DNA from: Desemzia sp. RIT 804
GTDB taxonomy: Bacteria > Bacillota > Bacilli > Lactobacillales > Carnobacteriaceae
Assembly: GCF_016892605.1 (NCBI RefSeq)
Contig: NZ_JAFEMV010000004.1
Coordinates: 1-64,000, forward strand
Length of the DNA: 64,000 bases
Direction of reading: 5' to 3'
Below, piece by piece: positions 11,053-20,106 of the stretch. The translations under genes and the position numbers were made by a program. The notes beneath the pieces were generated by a model. That model made no database searches and was not told the DNA's origin. It saw nothing but the letters and a program-made list of their open reading frames with translations. The stretch's first letter is position 1. Every line of letters starts with the position of its first letter.

Positions 11053-11643
11053 TTAAATCAAGTTTCGTTCTTTATCTCGATTTTCTTCTGTAATTATCCG
11101 GATTTGCTTACATGGACTGCCTACTGCTACCACATTTGCTGGGATATCTTTCGTTACGACACTACCAGCTCCGATCACGGAATTGTCTCCGATCGTCACT
11201 CCTGGCAATATTTGGGCTCCAGATCCGATCCAAACATTGTTCTCGATTCGTACCGGTAAATTATATTGCATCCCCTTTTTTCGTAATTCTGGAGATACAG
11301 GGTGCGTACCTGCAATTATTGTCACATTCGGTCCAAACATCACATGATCACCTACGTAAATATGTGTATCATCTACCAAAGTCAAATTGAAATTGGCATA
11401 AACATTTTTACCAAAGTGCACATGGTAGCCGCCCCAATTCGCATGAAATGGAGGCTCAATGTGACAACCTTTTCCTATTTCCGCAAACATTTCTTTTAAC
11501 AACACATTTCTTTTGGCTACTTCGGTAGGACGCGTTGCATTAAAATCATATAGACGTTCAAGACACTCTAACTGATCTGCCAAAACAGCAGCATCATTTG
11601 GATCATACAGCTCTCCACTATGTAATTTCTCGTAATGACTCAT
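11053..11643 (-). CDS. maa: Maltose/galactoside O-acetyltransferase family protein
   Basis: Left-handed beta-helix acetyltransferase of the Maa/LacA family, using acetyl-CoA to acetylate a sugar. The 196-aa length is normal. An N-terminal Mac domain (about residues 3-60, HYEKLHSGELYDPND) precedes hexapeptide repeats (VRIENNVWIGSGAQILPGVTIG, quoted in part: NNVWIGSGAQILPGV). The catalytic His lies in IAGTHPVSPELR (about residue 114). The true sugar acceptor cannot be told from sequence. Confidence 0.85.
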   Translation of the reverse strand: MSHYEKLHSGELYDPNDAAVLADQLECLERLYDFNATRPTEVAKRNVLLKEMFAEIGKGCHIEPPFHANWGGYHVHFGKNVYANFNLTLVDDTHIYVGDHVMFGPNVTIIAGTHPVSPELRKKGMQYNLPVRIENNVWIGSGAQILPGVTIGDNSVIGAGSVVTKDIPANVVAVGSPCKQIRIITEENRDKERNLI

Positions 11644-11738
11644 AATAACCTCCCTTTAAATGATTTCGTTTTCATTATAACACGCACAAGAAAAGTTTTA
11701 TATCTGGTTTGACCAGCAGTTTCTCACTTGATAAAAAA

Positions 11739-11771
11739 GAAGAGGAACCCGGCAGCTGCAGATTCCTCTTC
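11739..11771 (-). terminator. Terminator after SDR gene
   Basis: GAAGAGGAA pairs with TTCCTCTTC around a 15-nt loop, followed on the minus strand by TTTTTT. It lies 19 bp past the SDR stop. Confidence 0.85.
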
Positions 11772-11789
11772 TACTAAAAAATTATCTAT

Positions 11790-12644
11790 TTAATCCTCTT
11801 CCGCTTTTGTACCAGGCTCAATCTGATAAGCTTTTTGCACCATCTCATGTCGTTTGCCTAATTTGTCGTCCGTTTTTTTCCCCCATAGTTGTTCCATTTG
11901 CTCTTTGATTTGAGGAACCATTTTTTCGGGGACCACATTACGATACGTTTTCGTTTCACCCAAAATAACTTTGACAGCGGGATCGGTCACTTCTTTTGGA
12001 TCATACTGTTCATATGGAAACGCCAATTTTCTGTAATCAAAAACTTGTTCAGGATCATCTGGCCAGTTTTTCCAAGTCTCAAATTCACGGTCGTTAAAAC
12101 CAGTTAGGTAAGGACCTGGATTCACAGTCGCAACTTCCACATTAAACTCTTGCAGCTCTTTGCTCAACGCATCCGCAAATGCTTCTACTGCATGTTTAGA
12201 CCCAGCATAAGGACCAGAAAAAGGATTGACCGTCAGACCAGAAATCGAAGAAACAAATACGATACGCCCTTTTTGTTTTTTCACCATTTTACGTGCAAAT
12301 TCTTTTGTAAGAATAATTGGACTGATCGCATTGACTTCAAATTGACTACGCAGATTTTCTTCGGGGATATCCATCAATGAGCCGCCCTCTTTAATAGCTG
12401 CATTATTAACCAGGATATCTATATCCCATTTCCATGCTTTCTCACGGTCTTTCTCGTTGGTGACATCCAGCTTTTCAATTTGCATCGAAACACCTTTTTC
12501 TTGTGCTTCTTTTTCCAATGCAGAAACCTGCGACATCGCTTCAACACTAGCGATCACATTTTTTCCCATCCCAGCCAGCTTAAACGCGATATCTTTCCCA
12601 AAACCTGTTCCGGCACCTGTTATTAAAATAGTTTCTCCGCTCAT
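11790..12644 (-). CDS. Short-chain dehydrogenase/reductase (SDR)
   Basis: NAD(P)-dependent oxidoreductase of the classical SDR family, 284 aa. The cofactor loop is TGAGTGFG (about residues 8-15). The NNAA motif is at about 82-85, and the catalytic Ser-Tyr-Lys are in VSSISG and YAGSKHA (about 148-152). The ATG at 12644 (MSGETILIT) is chosen because the ORF's first ATG lies inside the AAGGAGG ribosome site. The substrate is unknown. It lies downstream of the ureide cluster but is separated from it by the terminator at 12734-12773. Confidence 0.85.
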   Translation of the reverse strand: MSGETILITGAGTGFGKDIAFKLAGMGKNVIASVEAMSQVSALEKEAQEKGVSMQIEKLDVTNEKDREKAWKWDIDILVNNAAIKEGGSLMDIPEENLRSQFEVNAISPIILTKEFARKMVKKQKGRIVFVSSISGLTVNPFSGPYAGSKHAVEAFADALSKELQEFNVEVATVNPGPYLTGFNDREFETWKNWPDDPEQVFDYRKLAFPYEQYDPKEVTDPAVKVILGETKTYRNVVPEKMVPQIKEQMEQLWGKKTDDKLGKRHEMVQKAYQIEPGTKAEED

Positions 12645-12733
12645 CAAAAATTCCTCCTTCATGAATGTAATTTCTATTTGTAGAGTAACAATAATAGAAG
12701 ATTCGGTTCAACTATTTTGGTTCGGCAACAAAA

Positions 12734-12773
12734 AAGAGTTATTGATAAGGTTTTAAAACCACCAATAACTCTT
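12734..12773 (-). terminator. Terminator after allK
   Basis: AAGAGTTATTG pairs with CAATAACTCTT, and the minus strand continues into TTTTTTG. It lies about 150 bp past allK and ends the allFG-allH-allK transcript. The intervening 12774-12923 holds no supported gene. Confidence 0.8.
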
Positions 12774-12923
12774 ACTTATTGCCATATTTTACATAAGCAC
12801 GACTTAAATCAAATTAATTTCCAAAAGATTGGAACACAATACTTTCAATGAAGGATCACATAATTGAGTTTCTGCTTCTTGGTACACCTGCATAGGCTTT
12901 ATTTTTAAAATTTTCTTTAGAAC

Positions 12924-13862
12924 CTATTTCTTCACTACTCTCGTTCCGCCATTCTCGTTGATGACATTTGAAAGGTTCTCCAATGAAGTGATTACCGTTT
13001 CGCCGCCTTTTTGAGACTGTTCAGCAAATAAAATAGCTGCTTCGACTTTTGGCAACATGCTGCCTGGCGCAAATTGATCTTCTTGGATGTATTGTTTCAA
13101 TTCATTTGTGGTAATAACTTCTAATTTCTTTTGGTCTGGTTTATTGTAATTGATATAAACGTTATCAACACCTGTCAAAATGATGAATAAGTCTGCATCA
13201 ACCAGTTCAGCCAGCTTCTCAGAAGCAAAATCTTTATCAATAACAGCTTCCACGCCGACAACTTTGCCGTCTTTTTCAATTACTGGTATTCCACCGCCGC
13301 CCGTTGAGATCGTGATGACTCCTTGTTTGATCAACTGTTCAACGATCGGTGCTTCTGTGATATTGATAGGTTTTGGAGACGGAACTACTTTGCGCCATCC
13401 GCGGCCGGCATCTTCTTTATAGACAGCTTCAGAAGATAATGACTTCACTTCTTCCTCCGTAAAGAATGGCCCGACAGGTTTCGTAGGGTCTTCAAATGCC
13501 GGATCATTCGCATCGACTACAACTTCGGTCAATACTGTAGCAACGTCTTTTGCAATTCCGCGATCTTTCAGAGCTTGTCTCATCGCTTTTTGCATCCAGT
13601 AACCGATGCTTCCTTGTGTCATAGCAACGCAGGTATCCAATGGCATCGCTGGATTTTTTTTGGAATCGGCTGCAGCTTGTTGCAACAACAAGTTCCCTAC
13701 TTGAGGACCATTTCCGTGTGAAATAATCAATTCATTTCCTTGCTCCACTAAGACAGCCAATTTTTCAGCTGTCTCTGCTAACGCTTGTTCTTGCGCTTCG
13801 GCACTAGCGTCTGTCGATAAAATCGCATTCCCGCCTAATGCTACTACAATCTTTTTCTTCAC
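12924..13862 (-). CDS. allK: Carbamate kinase (ureide pathway)
   Basis: Makes ATP from carbamoyl phosphate and ADP, releasing CO2 and ammonia. It has 312 aa, the family size. N-terminal motif [10 protein letters not shown], then [16 protein letters not shown], and STGGGGIPV mid-protein are the carbamate kinase signatures. The GTG at 13862 is chosen: the AAGGAG site lies inside the end of allH, and the upstream ATG at 13889 would overlap allH. Only 4 nt separate it from allH, so they are translationally linked. The context (allFG, allH, allD) marks it as the ureide-pathway kinase (E. coli AllK/YbcF role) rather than arginine-deiminase ArcC; no arcA or arcB is present. Confidence 0.92.
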   Translation of the reverse strand: MKKKIVVALGGNAILSTDASAEAQEQALAETAEKLAVLVEQGNELIISHGNGPQVGNLLLQQAAADSKKNPAMPLDTCVAMTQGSIGYWMQKAMRQALKDRGIAKDVATVLTEVVVDANDPAFEDPTKPVGPFFTEEEVKSLSSEAVYKEDAGRGWRKVVPSPKPINITEAPIVEQLIKQGVITISTGGGGIPVIEKDGKVVGVEAVIDKDFASEKLAELVDADLFIILTGVDNVYINYNKPDQKKLEVITTNELKQYIQEDQFAPGSMLPKVEAAILFAEQSQKGGETVITSLENLSNVINENGGTRVVKK

Positions 13863-13866
13863 TCGT

Positions 13867-14721
13867 TTATCTCTCCTTTTTCTGTACATAATGCAACCCT
13901 AAAGCAAAACCATACAACGTGTCCGTCCCTGAAGTGTGGCCGAATCGTTTCAACCTTTGAATAGTGTCTAGTATTTTTTTTCGGTCAGTTTCAGTAACTA
14001 ATTGCGCCAAATACAAAAAATTCTCATTGATGTATCCTTTTAGCAATGCACTAAAGTAAGCTTCACTGATAGCAGTCGTCTTTTTTTCTTGGAGCGCCGC
14101 TGCGACTTTTTCTTTCCACTCATCTGCTTCTTGAAACAGCATCCGCGCAAAGGTGTACCCAATCAAGATATCGTCTCCGCTTGGTGTCAAACCGATCCCT
14201 CTACCTATCAATATCCCAATGATGTCTTCATCTGATAACCGTTTTTCGTTCCTATTGGGTTCGGCTAAAATCTTGAGCCCTTCTTTGATTGTATCGTTCA
14301 AAGGCAAGCCGGTTTCAACAGATAACGAGAACAGAGTCTCTACAAATACTTGATAGAATACGCTCTTTTCCAATTTACTGCTTAAAGGTTTCAGTTCGGG
14401 AATAGATAAGTCTACTTCCTCGAATATATCCAGTTCTACTTTGATAACGTTTTTTTGCGTATAGAAATACAAGTTTCCTTGCTTATATCGAACCAAATCT
14501 CCTGGTTGGCATTGGTCATGCAGCTGACGGTATTCTTTCGTACTGATCAAGCAGCCGAATGGCGATAAGGGCATCCCGATTTGTCCAATGTGGATCAAAC
14601 CGAATGGGAACTGAACATTCAAACTGTTTTCAAATAACGTATGAATGCTCCCCATTTGCAAAGAATTTTTAAAATAAAGAGACAAAAAATTACTTTTTGT
14701 CTCTCTTTTGATGGCTGACAT
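13867..14721 (-). CDS. allH: DUF2877 protein, AllH subunit of oxamate carbamoyltransferase
   Basis: 284-aa DUF2877 family member (E. coli YlbF). Family knowledge: together with AllF and AllG it forms the oxamate carbamoyltransferase (oxalurate + phosphate to oxamate + carbamoyl phosphate). The conserved core [21 protein letters not shown] lies at about residues 165-185. Its ATG overlaps the allFG stop by one base (TAATG), indicating translational coupling and a stoichiometric complex. The ribosome site of allK is embedded in its last codons. Confidence 0.85.
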   Translation of the reverse strand: MSAIKRETKSNFLSLYFKNSLQMGSIHTLFENSLNVQFPFGLIHIGQIGMPLSPFGCLISTKEYRQLHDQCQPGDLVRYKQGNLYFYTQKNVIKVELDIFEEVDLSIPELKPLSSKLEKSVFYQVFVETLFSLSVETGLPLNDTIKEGLKILAEPNRNEKRLSDEDIIGILIGRGIGLTPSGDDILIGYTFARMLFQEADEWKEKVAAALQEKKTTAISEAYFSALLKGYINENFLYLAQLVTETDRKKILDTIQRLKRFGHTSGTDTLYGFALGLHYVQKKER

Positions 14722-17700
14722 TAGGCTTCCTCTACTTCGATTCCAACCGATTCAGCATATGCTACCAATGCTTTTTCAAAACAAGCTAGTGGTGCACGTA
14801 CAGTTCCGGCGCCTACTTGGCCAAGTCCTGCTTTTTTGTGTGCGATACCTGTATTGATAATTGGTGTAATCCCTGTTTCTACAACTTTACGGATATCGAT
14901 TCCTAAACAAGCACCCTTGAAGTCCCAAGTCGGGATACTGTAGTTCGGATTGTGTGCCACACAAATCTCGCTCATTTCGTTGCTGACACGTAAGGCATCT
15001 TCAAAACCGCCAGCCCCAACAAATCGAGTCACACCTGGAGCTGCGATCATAGCCATACCGCCAACGCCGATCGTTTCTGTAATAGCACTATCCCCAATAT
15101 CCGGGTTTCCATCTTCTTCACTGAAACCAGTAAAGTAAAGCCCTTTAGGTGTATTTACTGGTGCTGTGAACCATTTGTCGCCTAAAGCACTGATACGAAC
15201 CCCAAAATCTTTACCATTACGAGTCATCGTTGTGACGATCGTTCCTTCTGTCAGTTGACGTGCTCCATCAACGATCGCTTTACCAGTTGCCATCATAATG
15301 TTTAAGAAGAACTGGTCTGTGTCCGCTAAGAATTGGATAACTTCCTGTTTCATCGCGTTATCTACATCATCCAATGATAGAATTTTCGGAGAGATTTCTT
15401 TCAAGAATAACAAACTAGCTGCGATATTCCGTTGGTGGAATTCATCCCCCATTGTGATCGCTTTGGAAGCCAATACGTTCACGTTCAATCCGCCATCTAA
15501 TTTGCGCAATGCTTTACTTAAAACAGGCGCTAATACATCTTGAATCCACGTCAAGCGATCCACAACTTCTTGCGAGAATGCACCGAAGCGTAGGACTTTT
15601 CCGATTCCTTCATTCAAGATACAGTAAGCTGTGTTGTTCGTTAAGCGGTTTTCCATTACTAAAACTGGCATGTGCATAGAAGTGATCCCACCCATTGGTC
15701 CAACTGCATTCACGTGGTGACACGGAATAAATGTGAACTCGCCGTTTTCCAGCATTCTTCTAGCTTCTTCTTCTGTTTCAGCCCAGCCTTCATATAAGGT
15801 CGCTCCTACACAAGATCCTTGCATCGGCCCAGTCATGTCTTCATAAGCGATTGGCGGACCAGCATGCAGCAAGACTTTTTCTTTCAACTCAGGAATGACT
15901 GTATGCGCTGGTACAACATCTACTAAAAATGGTTGCGCATCTTTAAAACGTCCGATCACTCGTTCATTTTGTTCATTGATCTCGTCCATGTGTTTCAATT
16001 GACTCAAGATTTTGATCAATTTGCGGTTGCCGCCTGCTATTGGTTTCCAATTGTATTGAACTGCTTGTCCTCCATGTTCACGAACGACCTCACTAAAGCT
16101 TTCAACACCAATGTTGATCACTCTTGGTTTTGTGTTTAGCAGATCAGTTATCGCTTCACTTACTGCTGGCAACTCTCGTTTTTCTTGATCGTAACTTTTC
16201 ACTTCTTTAGGTGCATCTTCTACGTCTTTGCCCATCAAATGCAAGGCTAGTCTTACAGCTTTAGCATTACTGTCTTCAACCAATACACCAGCTTCCTCTA
16301 AAGTACGTTTGGCTTGGTCGTAATCTTGAGGGTCTTGTTGAGTTCCGCAAACGGTTCCGATGAAAGTAAGTTCACGTTTTTCAGTTTCAGCTGTTTCTAA
16401 AGCTTCTTTGATCACAGGTACCAGTACGCCTGCCATATCTGGATGCGAGCCGTATCCTAAAACAACATCCAATAAGATGACGCCAGTATTTTCATCTGCA
16501 GCGTATTCTTGAATTTTTTTCTTCCGTACTTCTGGATCGATCATCGGGTGAGGTTTACCTTGTGTATAAATATCGTCACCGAGATCCATCACTTCAAATC
16601 CATTGGTTTTTAAAATAAAGCCTTCTTCTTTGATCAAACCGCCTAATTCTAAAGCCTCAGAAATCAACATGGCTGCTTCAGAAGCTAACGTTCCGCCTGA
16701 ATAAAGTCCTTTAACTGTTTTATCAGCTCCAACTTTTTTGCTTCCTAAATGTTGTGGTTTTTCTTGGTAACGGTCTTTGACTTCTTGACCATTTGCTAAG
16801 TCTACTGCGATATGAGCTGTTTCTTCTAAGGTATGCGCTAGATAGACGTCTCCTTCATGGTGTTCTGGATTCTCTCCAAGGAAAATCGCCACTACTGGTT
16901 CCGGTAGATCATGAAGCAAACGAACCACTTCATCACGAACTTCTGGTGCAGGTGGCTTAGAAATAACGACAATGACATCTGTCGGTTCATGTTCAGCTAA
17001 TCCTACTAAAGCATCTTTCATTGTGATCGCGCCAACTTCATCCGACAAATCGCGTCCGCCAGTTCCGATCGCGTGAACCACTCCGCCGCCCAAACGATCA
17101 ATGATGGTGGTTACTTCTTGGATTCCTGTACCAGAAGCTCCTACTATTCCGATATTTCCGGGTTTCACTACATTAGTAAAAGCCATCGGCACATTTGAGA
17201 TGACTCCAGTTCCACAGTCAGGTCCCATGACCAATAAGCCTTTTTCATGAGCTTTTTTCTTCAAACGTACTTCATCTTCTTTTGATACATTGTCACTGAA
17301 TACAAATGCATGAAGATTGTTGTCTAATGCTGTTTCGATTTCATCAGCTGCATAGATCCCAGGTACAGAAATCAAAGCTAAATTAGCATCTGGTTGAGAT
17401 TCTAATGCTTCTTCCCAATTACGTGCATCTTTCACTTGGCTGCTTTCTTTTTTGACAGATAAGTCACCTAAAAAGTTTTCCACTTCATCCATTACATCAG
17501 AAAGAACAGCCTCATCTTCAGAATCTACTGCTACTACCATATCACTAGGTTGGGCTTTTTGGACCTCATCGTTGTAAAGTCCAGCTTCTTTCAAAATATC
17601 TTTATTGGCATCAGTCCCCATCATGACTTGAGCTTTTTCAACGCCATCGATCGTGCTCACTGCGTTGGTCAATAGCATCAAATTGATAGAGTCTTGATAA

Positions 17701-17729
17701 CTGTTTTCTTTTATCTTTGTATAAATCAA
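14721..17729 (-). CDS. allFG: Fused AllF-AllG (FdrA-YlbE) oxamate carbamoyltransferase subunit
   Basis: A 1002-aa protein joining two subunits that are separate in E. coli. Residues 1 to about 510 are FdrA/AllF, an acyl-CoA-synthetase-like protein with nucleotide loops GIVGASGTG (about 194-202), GPDCGTG and KGLYSGGTLASEA (about 340-352). Residues about 535-1002 are DUF1116 (YlbE/AllG), including PMQGSCVGATLYEGWA. The combined length matches FdrA plus YlbE, so nothing is missing. The TTG at 17729 is chosen: GGAGG lies 8 nt upstream and the ATG at 17744 overlaps that site. The gene heads the operon and its promoter carries the putative PucR box. Confidence 0.9.
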   Translation of the reverse strand: MIYTKIKENSYQDSINLMLLTNAVSTIDGVEKAQVMMGTDANKDILKEAGLYNDEVQKAQPSDMVVAVDSEDEAVLSDVMDEVENFLGDLSVKKESSQVKDARNWEEALESQPDANLALISVPGIYAADEIETALDNNLHAFVFSDNVSKEDEVRLKKKAHEKGLLVMGPDCGTGVISNVPMAFTNVVKPGNIGIVGASGTGIQEVTTIIDRLGGGVVHAIGTGGRDLSDEVGAITMKDALVGLAEHEPTDVIVVISKPPAPEVRDEVVRLLHDLPEPVVAIFLGENPEHHEGDVYLAHTLEETAHIAVDLANGQEVKDRYQEKPQHLGSKKVGADKTVKGLYSGGTLASEAAMLISEALELGGLIKEEGFILKTNGFEVMDLGDDIYTQGKPHPMIDPEVRKKKIQEYAADENTGVILLDVVLGYGSHPDMAGVLVPVIKEALETAETEKRELTFIGTVCGTQQDPQDYDQAKRTLEEAGVLVEDSNAKAVRLALHLMGKDVEDAPKEVKSYDQEKRELPAVSEAITDLLNTKPRVINIGVESFSEVVREHGGQAVQYNWKPIAGGNRKLIKILSQLKHMDEINEQNERVIGRFKDAQPFLVDVVPAHTVIPELKEKVLLHAGPPIAYEDMTGPMQGSCVGATLYEGWAETEEEARRMLENGEFTFIPCHHVNAVGPMGGITSMHMPVLVMENRLTNNTAYCILNEGIGKVLRFGAFSQEVVDRLTWIQDVLAPVLSKALRKLDGGLNVNVLASKAITMGDEFHQRNIAASLLFLKEISPKILSLDDVDNAMKQEVIQFLADTDQFFLNIMMATGKAIVDGARQLTEGTIVTTMTRNGKDFGVRISALGDKWFTAPVNTPKGLYFTGFSEEDGNPDIGDSAITETIGVGGMAMIAAPGVTRFVGAGGFEDALRVSNEMSEICVAHNPNYSIPTWDFKGACLGIDIRKVVETGITPIINTGIAHKKAGLGQVGAGTVRAPLACFEKALVAYAESVGIEVEEA

Positions 17730-17761
17730 TATATTTACCTCCATTCTTTGTTTACTTCTTC

Positions 17762-17794
17762 ATTATAATAGCTACTGACAGCGTATACATTTGC
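17762..17794 (-). promoter_or_regulatory. allFGHK promoter with putative PucR operator
   Basis: Minus-strand -10 TATAAT at 17762-17767. At the -35 distance there is no TTGACA, only ATGTAT (17785-17790), inside the plus-strand motif CAGCGTATACATTTGC (17779-17794). The same motif sits at the same 11-bp distance from a TATAAT upstream of the MFS gene (25489-25504). A near-dyad GCGNAT-AC-ATNYGC replacing the -35 box suggests activator-dependent transcription; PucR is the nearby candidate. Confidence 0.7.
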
Positions 17795-17938
17795 ATAAAA
17801 AGACAAATTACGAGCTTTTTTTTACCTCTTATGGATAAAAAAGCCATTTCACTCTACTCTTCCTTTTTCAACAAATGGTTTGTATGCTACTCTAAGGACA
17901 ACAATTGGTACATATGTGAATTAAAAAGGAGGATTCAA

Positions 17939-18790
17939 ATGGTACTTTCACCAAAAAACCATCCTTACACCAAATATCGATCTTTAACACTTGAAGCAAC
18001 TTTTTACAAAACCTCATCTGTGCCGAATGAGCAGACCATCATTTATATCCATGGCGGAGGCTTAGTATACGGTCAACGTGACGATTTGCCTGAAGACTAT
18101 ATTCAAGATTTTTTAGAAGCAGGATACCATTTTTTAGCTTTAGACTATCCCTTAGCGCCTGAAACACCATTGAAAGACATCTACAACGAAACCAAAAAAG
18201 GGCTGCAGTGGTTCACCAAAGAATATCGAGCTACTCTGGGCATCACCAGCAGTGCGTTTATCTTATTCGGACGTTCTGCCGGAGCTTATTTATCTCTTCT
18301 GCTGGCCAAAGATCCTGAACTCCCTGACCCCACCAAAGTAATTAGTTTTTACGGTTACTATTCACTCAGTGATTATAGTTTTCAAAAACCAAACGCGCAC
18401 TACAAAAAGTATCCGGTGATGCCCGAAAAAATGATTCATAAATTGATTGGTACATCACCTCTTGCTAAAGGTCCGTTGCAAACTCGTTATGCGTTGTACT
18501 TATATGCTAGACAGACTGGCAAGTGGATCGAATATTTACATGCTACTCAAGAGGATCGTCGAGACTTCTCTTTGACAACAGATGAACTGCAAACTTTGCC
18601 CCCTACTTTTATCGCTCAAAGCATAGATGATCAAGATGTTCCTTACAGAATAGGCAAAACTTTACAGGCTTCTATTCCCGATTCCTATTTCTTTTCAGTC
18701 AAAGGTCTGGAACACGATTTTGATCGTGACCCCTTCATTCCAGAAGCCAAAGAAGCTTATCGGCAAGTAATTGATTGGTTATCAAAGTAA
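17939..18790 (+). CDS. Alpha/beta hydrolase (esterase/lipase-like)
   Basis: Serine hydrolase of 283 aa. It has the oxyanion motif HGGG (YIHGGGLVYGQ, about residues 40-50), the nucleophile elbow GRSAG (about 118-122) and the C-terminal His in LEHDFDR (about 262). This is the carboxylesterase/HSL-like arrangement. The ATG at 17939 is chosen because AAAGGAGGA lies just upstream; the open frame extends back to 17717 without a ribosome site. It is divergent from allFG and convergent with the amidohydrolase gene, so it may share regulation with the ureide genes, but no substrate is evident. Confidence 0.8.
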   Translation: MVLSPKNHPYTKYRSLTLEATFYKTSSVPNEQTIIYIHGGGLVYGQRDDLPEDYIQDFLEAGYHFLALDYPLAPETPLKDIYNETKKGLQWFTKEYRATLGITSSAFILFGRSAGAYLSLLLAKDPELPDPTKVISFYGYYSLSDYSFQKPNAHYKKYPVMPEKMIHKLIGTSPLAKGPLQTRYALYLYARQTGKWIEYLHATQEDRRDFSLTTDELQTLPPTFIAQSIDDQDVPYRIGKTLQASIPDSYFFSVKGLEHDFDRDPFIPEAKEAYRQVIDWLSK

Positions 18791-18802
18791 ACTAACAAAA
18801 AG

Positions 18803-18838
18803 ATCCTGTGTACTTCCTAAATTCGGAGGCAACAGGAT
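18803..18838. terminator. Bidirectional terminator between esterase and amidohydrolase genes
   Basis: ATCCTGT pairs with ACAGGAT, flanked by AAAAAG on the left and TTTTTTT on the right, so it works for the convergent genes on both sides. Confidence 0.8.
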
Positions 18839-18858
18839 TTTTTTAAGCAATTTATTTA

Positions 18859-20082
18859 TTAACGATAAACAACAGTTTCTCTATGGTTTTCAACTGTAAT
18901 TCTTCCATTTTTGATGACATACAGTCTTTCCGGAATATCAATAATCGCATTTTCTTTGACCTTTGTATCCAATAAGACAACATCTGCTTGATTGCCCACT
19001 TGGATACCGTAGTTGATCAATCCAATAGCTTTTGCAGGATTTTCGGTAATCATCGACAATACCGTGTGCAAGTCATCTGCTCCACCTAAATGAGCTACAG
19101 GGATAGCCAACATAGCTGTTTGTAGGATATCTCCATTTCCATAAGGTGTGAAAGCATTACGGATATTATTGGTTGCGATACACATATTCACCCCAGCATC
19201 TCTCAATTTACGAATCGGAGTGACCGCACGTCTTACGTTGTATTCATCATTACGAGCACCTAAATGTAAATCTGTTGCTGGTAAAGCCATAACGCTGATT
19301 TCAGCCTCTACCATCAATTGAATGATCGGATCCAATTGTTCTTTGGGCAAAGCATGCAATGCAGTTAAATGTCCTACAGAAACTTTTCCTTGATAACCTT
19401 CTTTAATCGTTTTATGGCATAGATACTCAATAGACATTTTGTCTGCTTCGTCACTAAAATCTTGGTGCAAATCGATCGGTTTGTTGTATTTTTTAGCGAT
19501 TTCAAATACTAAATCGATGTGTTCATTAGCCGGAGCATCATTGTAAGGTATACCTCCTACGACATCTGCTCCCATTTCCATGGCTTCGTACATCATTTTA
19601 TCAGTTCCAGGAGCTTTAAAAATGCCTTCTTGCGGGAATGCTACTACTTGGATATCGACTAAATCTTTATACTCTTCTTTTAATTTCAAGATCGTTTCAA
19701 ACCCTGTAAATCCTTGAGCTGGATCAAATTCAGAATGGGTTCTGATTGTTGTAACCCCGTGGGGAATGATCATTTCCAACGCTTGTTTTGCACGGTCGTA
19801 AATGTCTTCTTTTGAGAAAGTCGGTTTAAGTTCAGCAGTTACTTTGATGGCTTCCTGTAAAGTACCTGATTTATTAGGCTTACGGCTGGCGATCAACGCT
19901 TTATCTAAATGGATATGACTTTCCACAAAGCCAGGTACCAATACACGGCCATCTGCTTCAATTACTTTATCCGCTGTTTCAGTGATCTCTTTCTCTATAG
20001 CAATAATCTCTCCATTTTTGATTCCTACATCTTGTAGATCTTCTCCATCATTCAAACGCACGTTTTTCAATAAAATATCCAT
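18859..20082 (-). CDS. CodA-like amidohydrolase with altered catalytic residues
   Basis: About 407-aa amidohydrolase-superfamily protein of the cytosine deaminase (cd01293-like) branch. It keeps the metal His pair (VESHIHLDK, about residues 57-65), a further His in DLHQDFSDEAD and the His of VGHLTALHAL. Two residues essential in E. coli CodA differ: the proton-shuttle Glu (HCDE) is Phe (HQDF), and the strand-8 Asp (GHDD) is Asn (ATNNIRNAF). It is therefore unlikely to be a cytosine deaminase. Lying beside permeases and allD, it may open a cyclic ureide, or it may be a different hydrolase. ATG 20082 is 9 nt from GAGAGGG; ATG 20088 is the alternative. Confidence 0.75.
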   Translation of the reverse strand: MDILLKNVRLNDGEDLQDVGIKNGEIIAIEKEITETADKVIEADGRVLVPGFVESHIHLDKALIASRKPNKSGTLQEAIKVTAELKPTFSKEDIYDRAKQALEMIIPHGVTTIRTHSEFDPAQGFTGFETILKLKEEYKDLVDIQVVAFPQEGIFKAPGTDKMMYEAMEMGADVVGGIPYNDAPANEHIDLVFEIAKKYNKPIDLHQDFSDEADKMSIEYLCHKTIKEGYQGKVSVGHLTALHALPKEQLDPIIQLMVEAEISVMALPATDLHLGARNDEYNVRRAVTPIRKLRDAGVNMCIATNNIRNAFTPYGNGDILQTAMLAIPVAHLGGADDLHTVLSMITENPAKAIGLINYGIQVGNQADVVLLDTKVKENAIIDIPERLYVIKNGRITVENHRETVVYR

Positions 20083-20106
20083 TCTCATCTACCCTCTCAT
20101 TTAAAG

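Noticed and set aside
12790-12885. Short minus-strand ORF reading MQVYQEAETQLCDPSLKVL
   Set aside because: No ribosome site, only about 29 codons and no family recognised; kept as unassigned spacer after allK.
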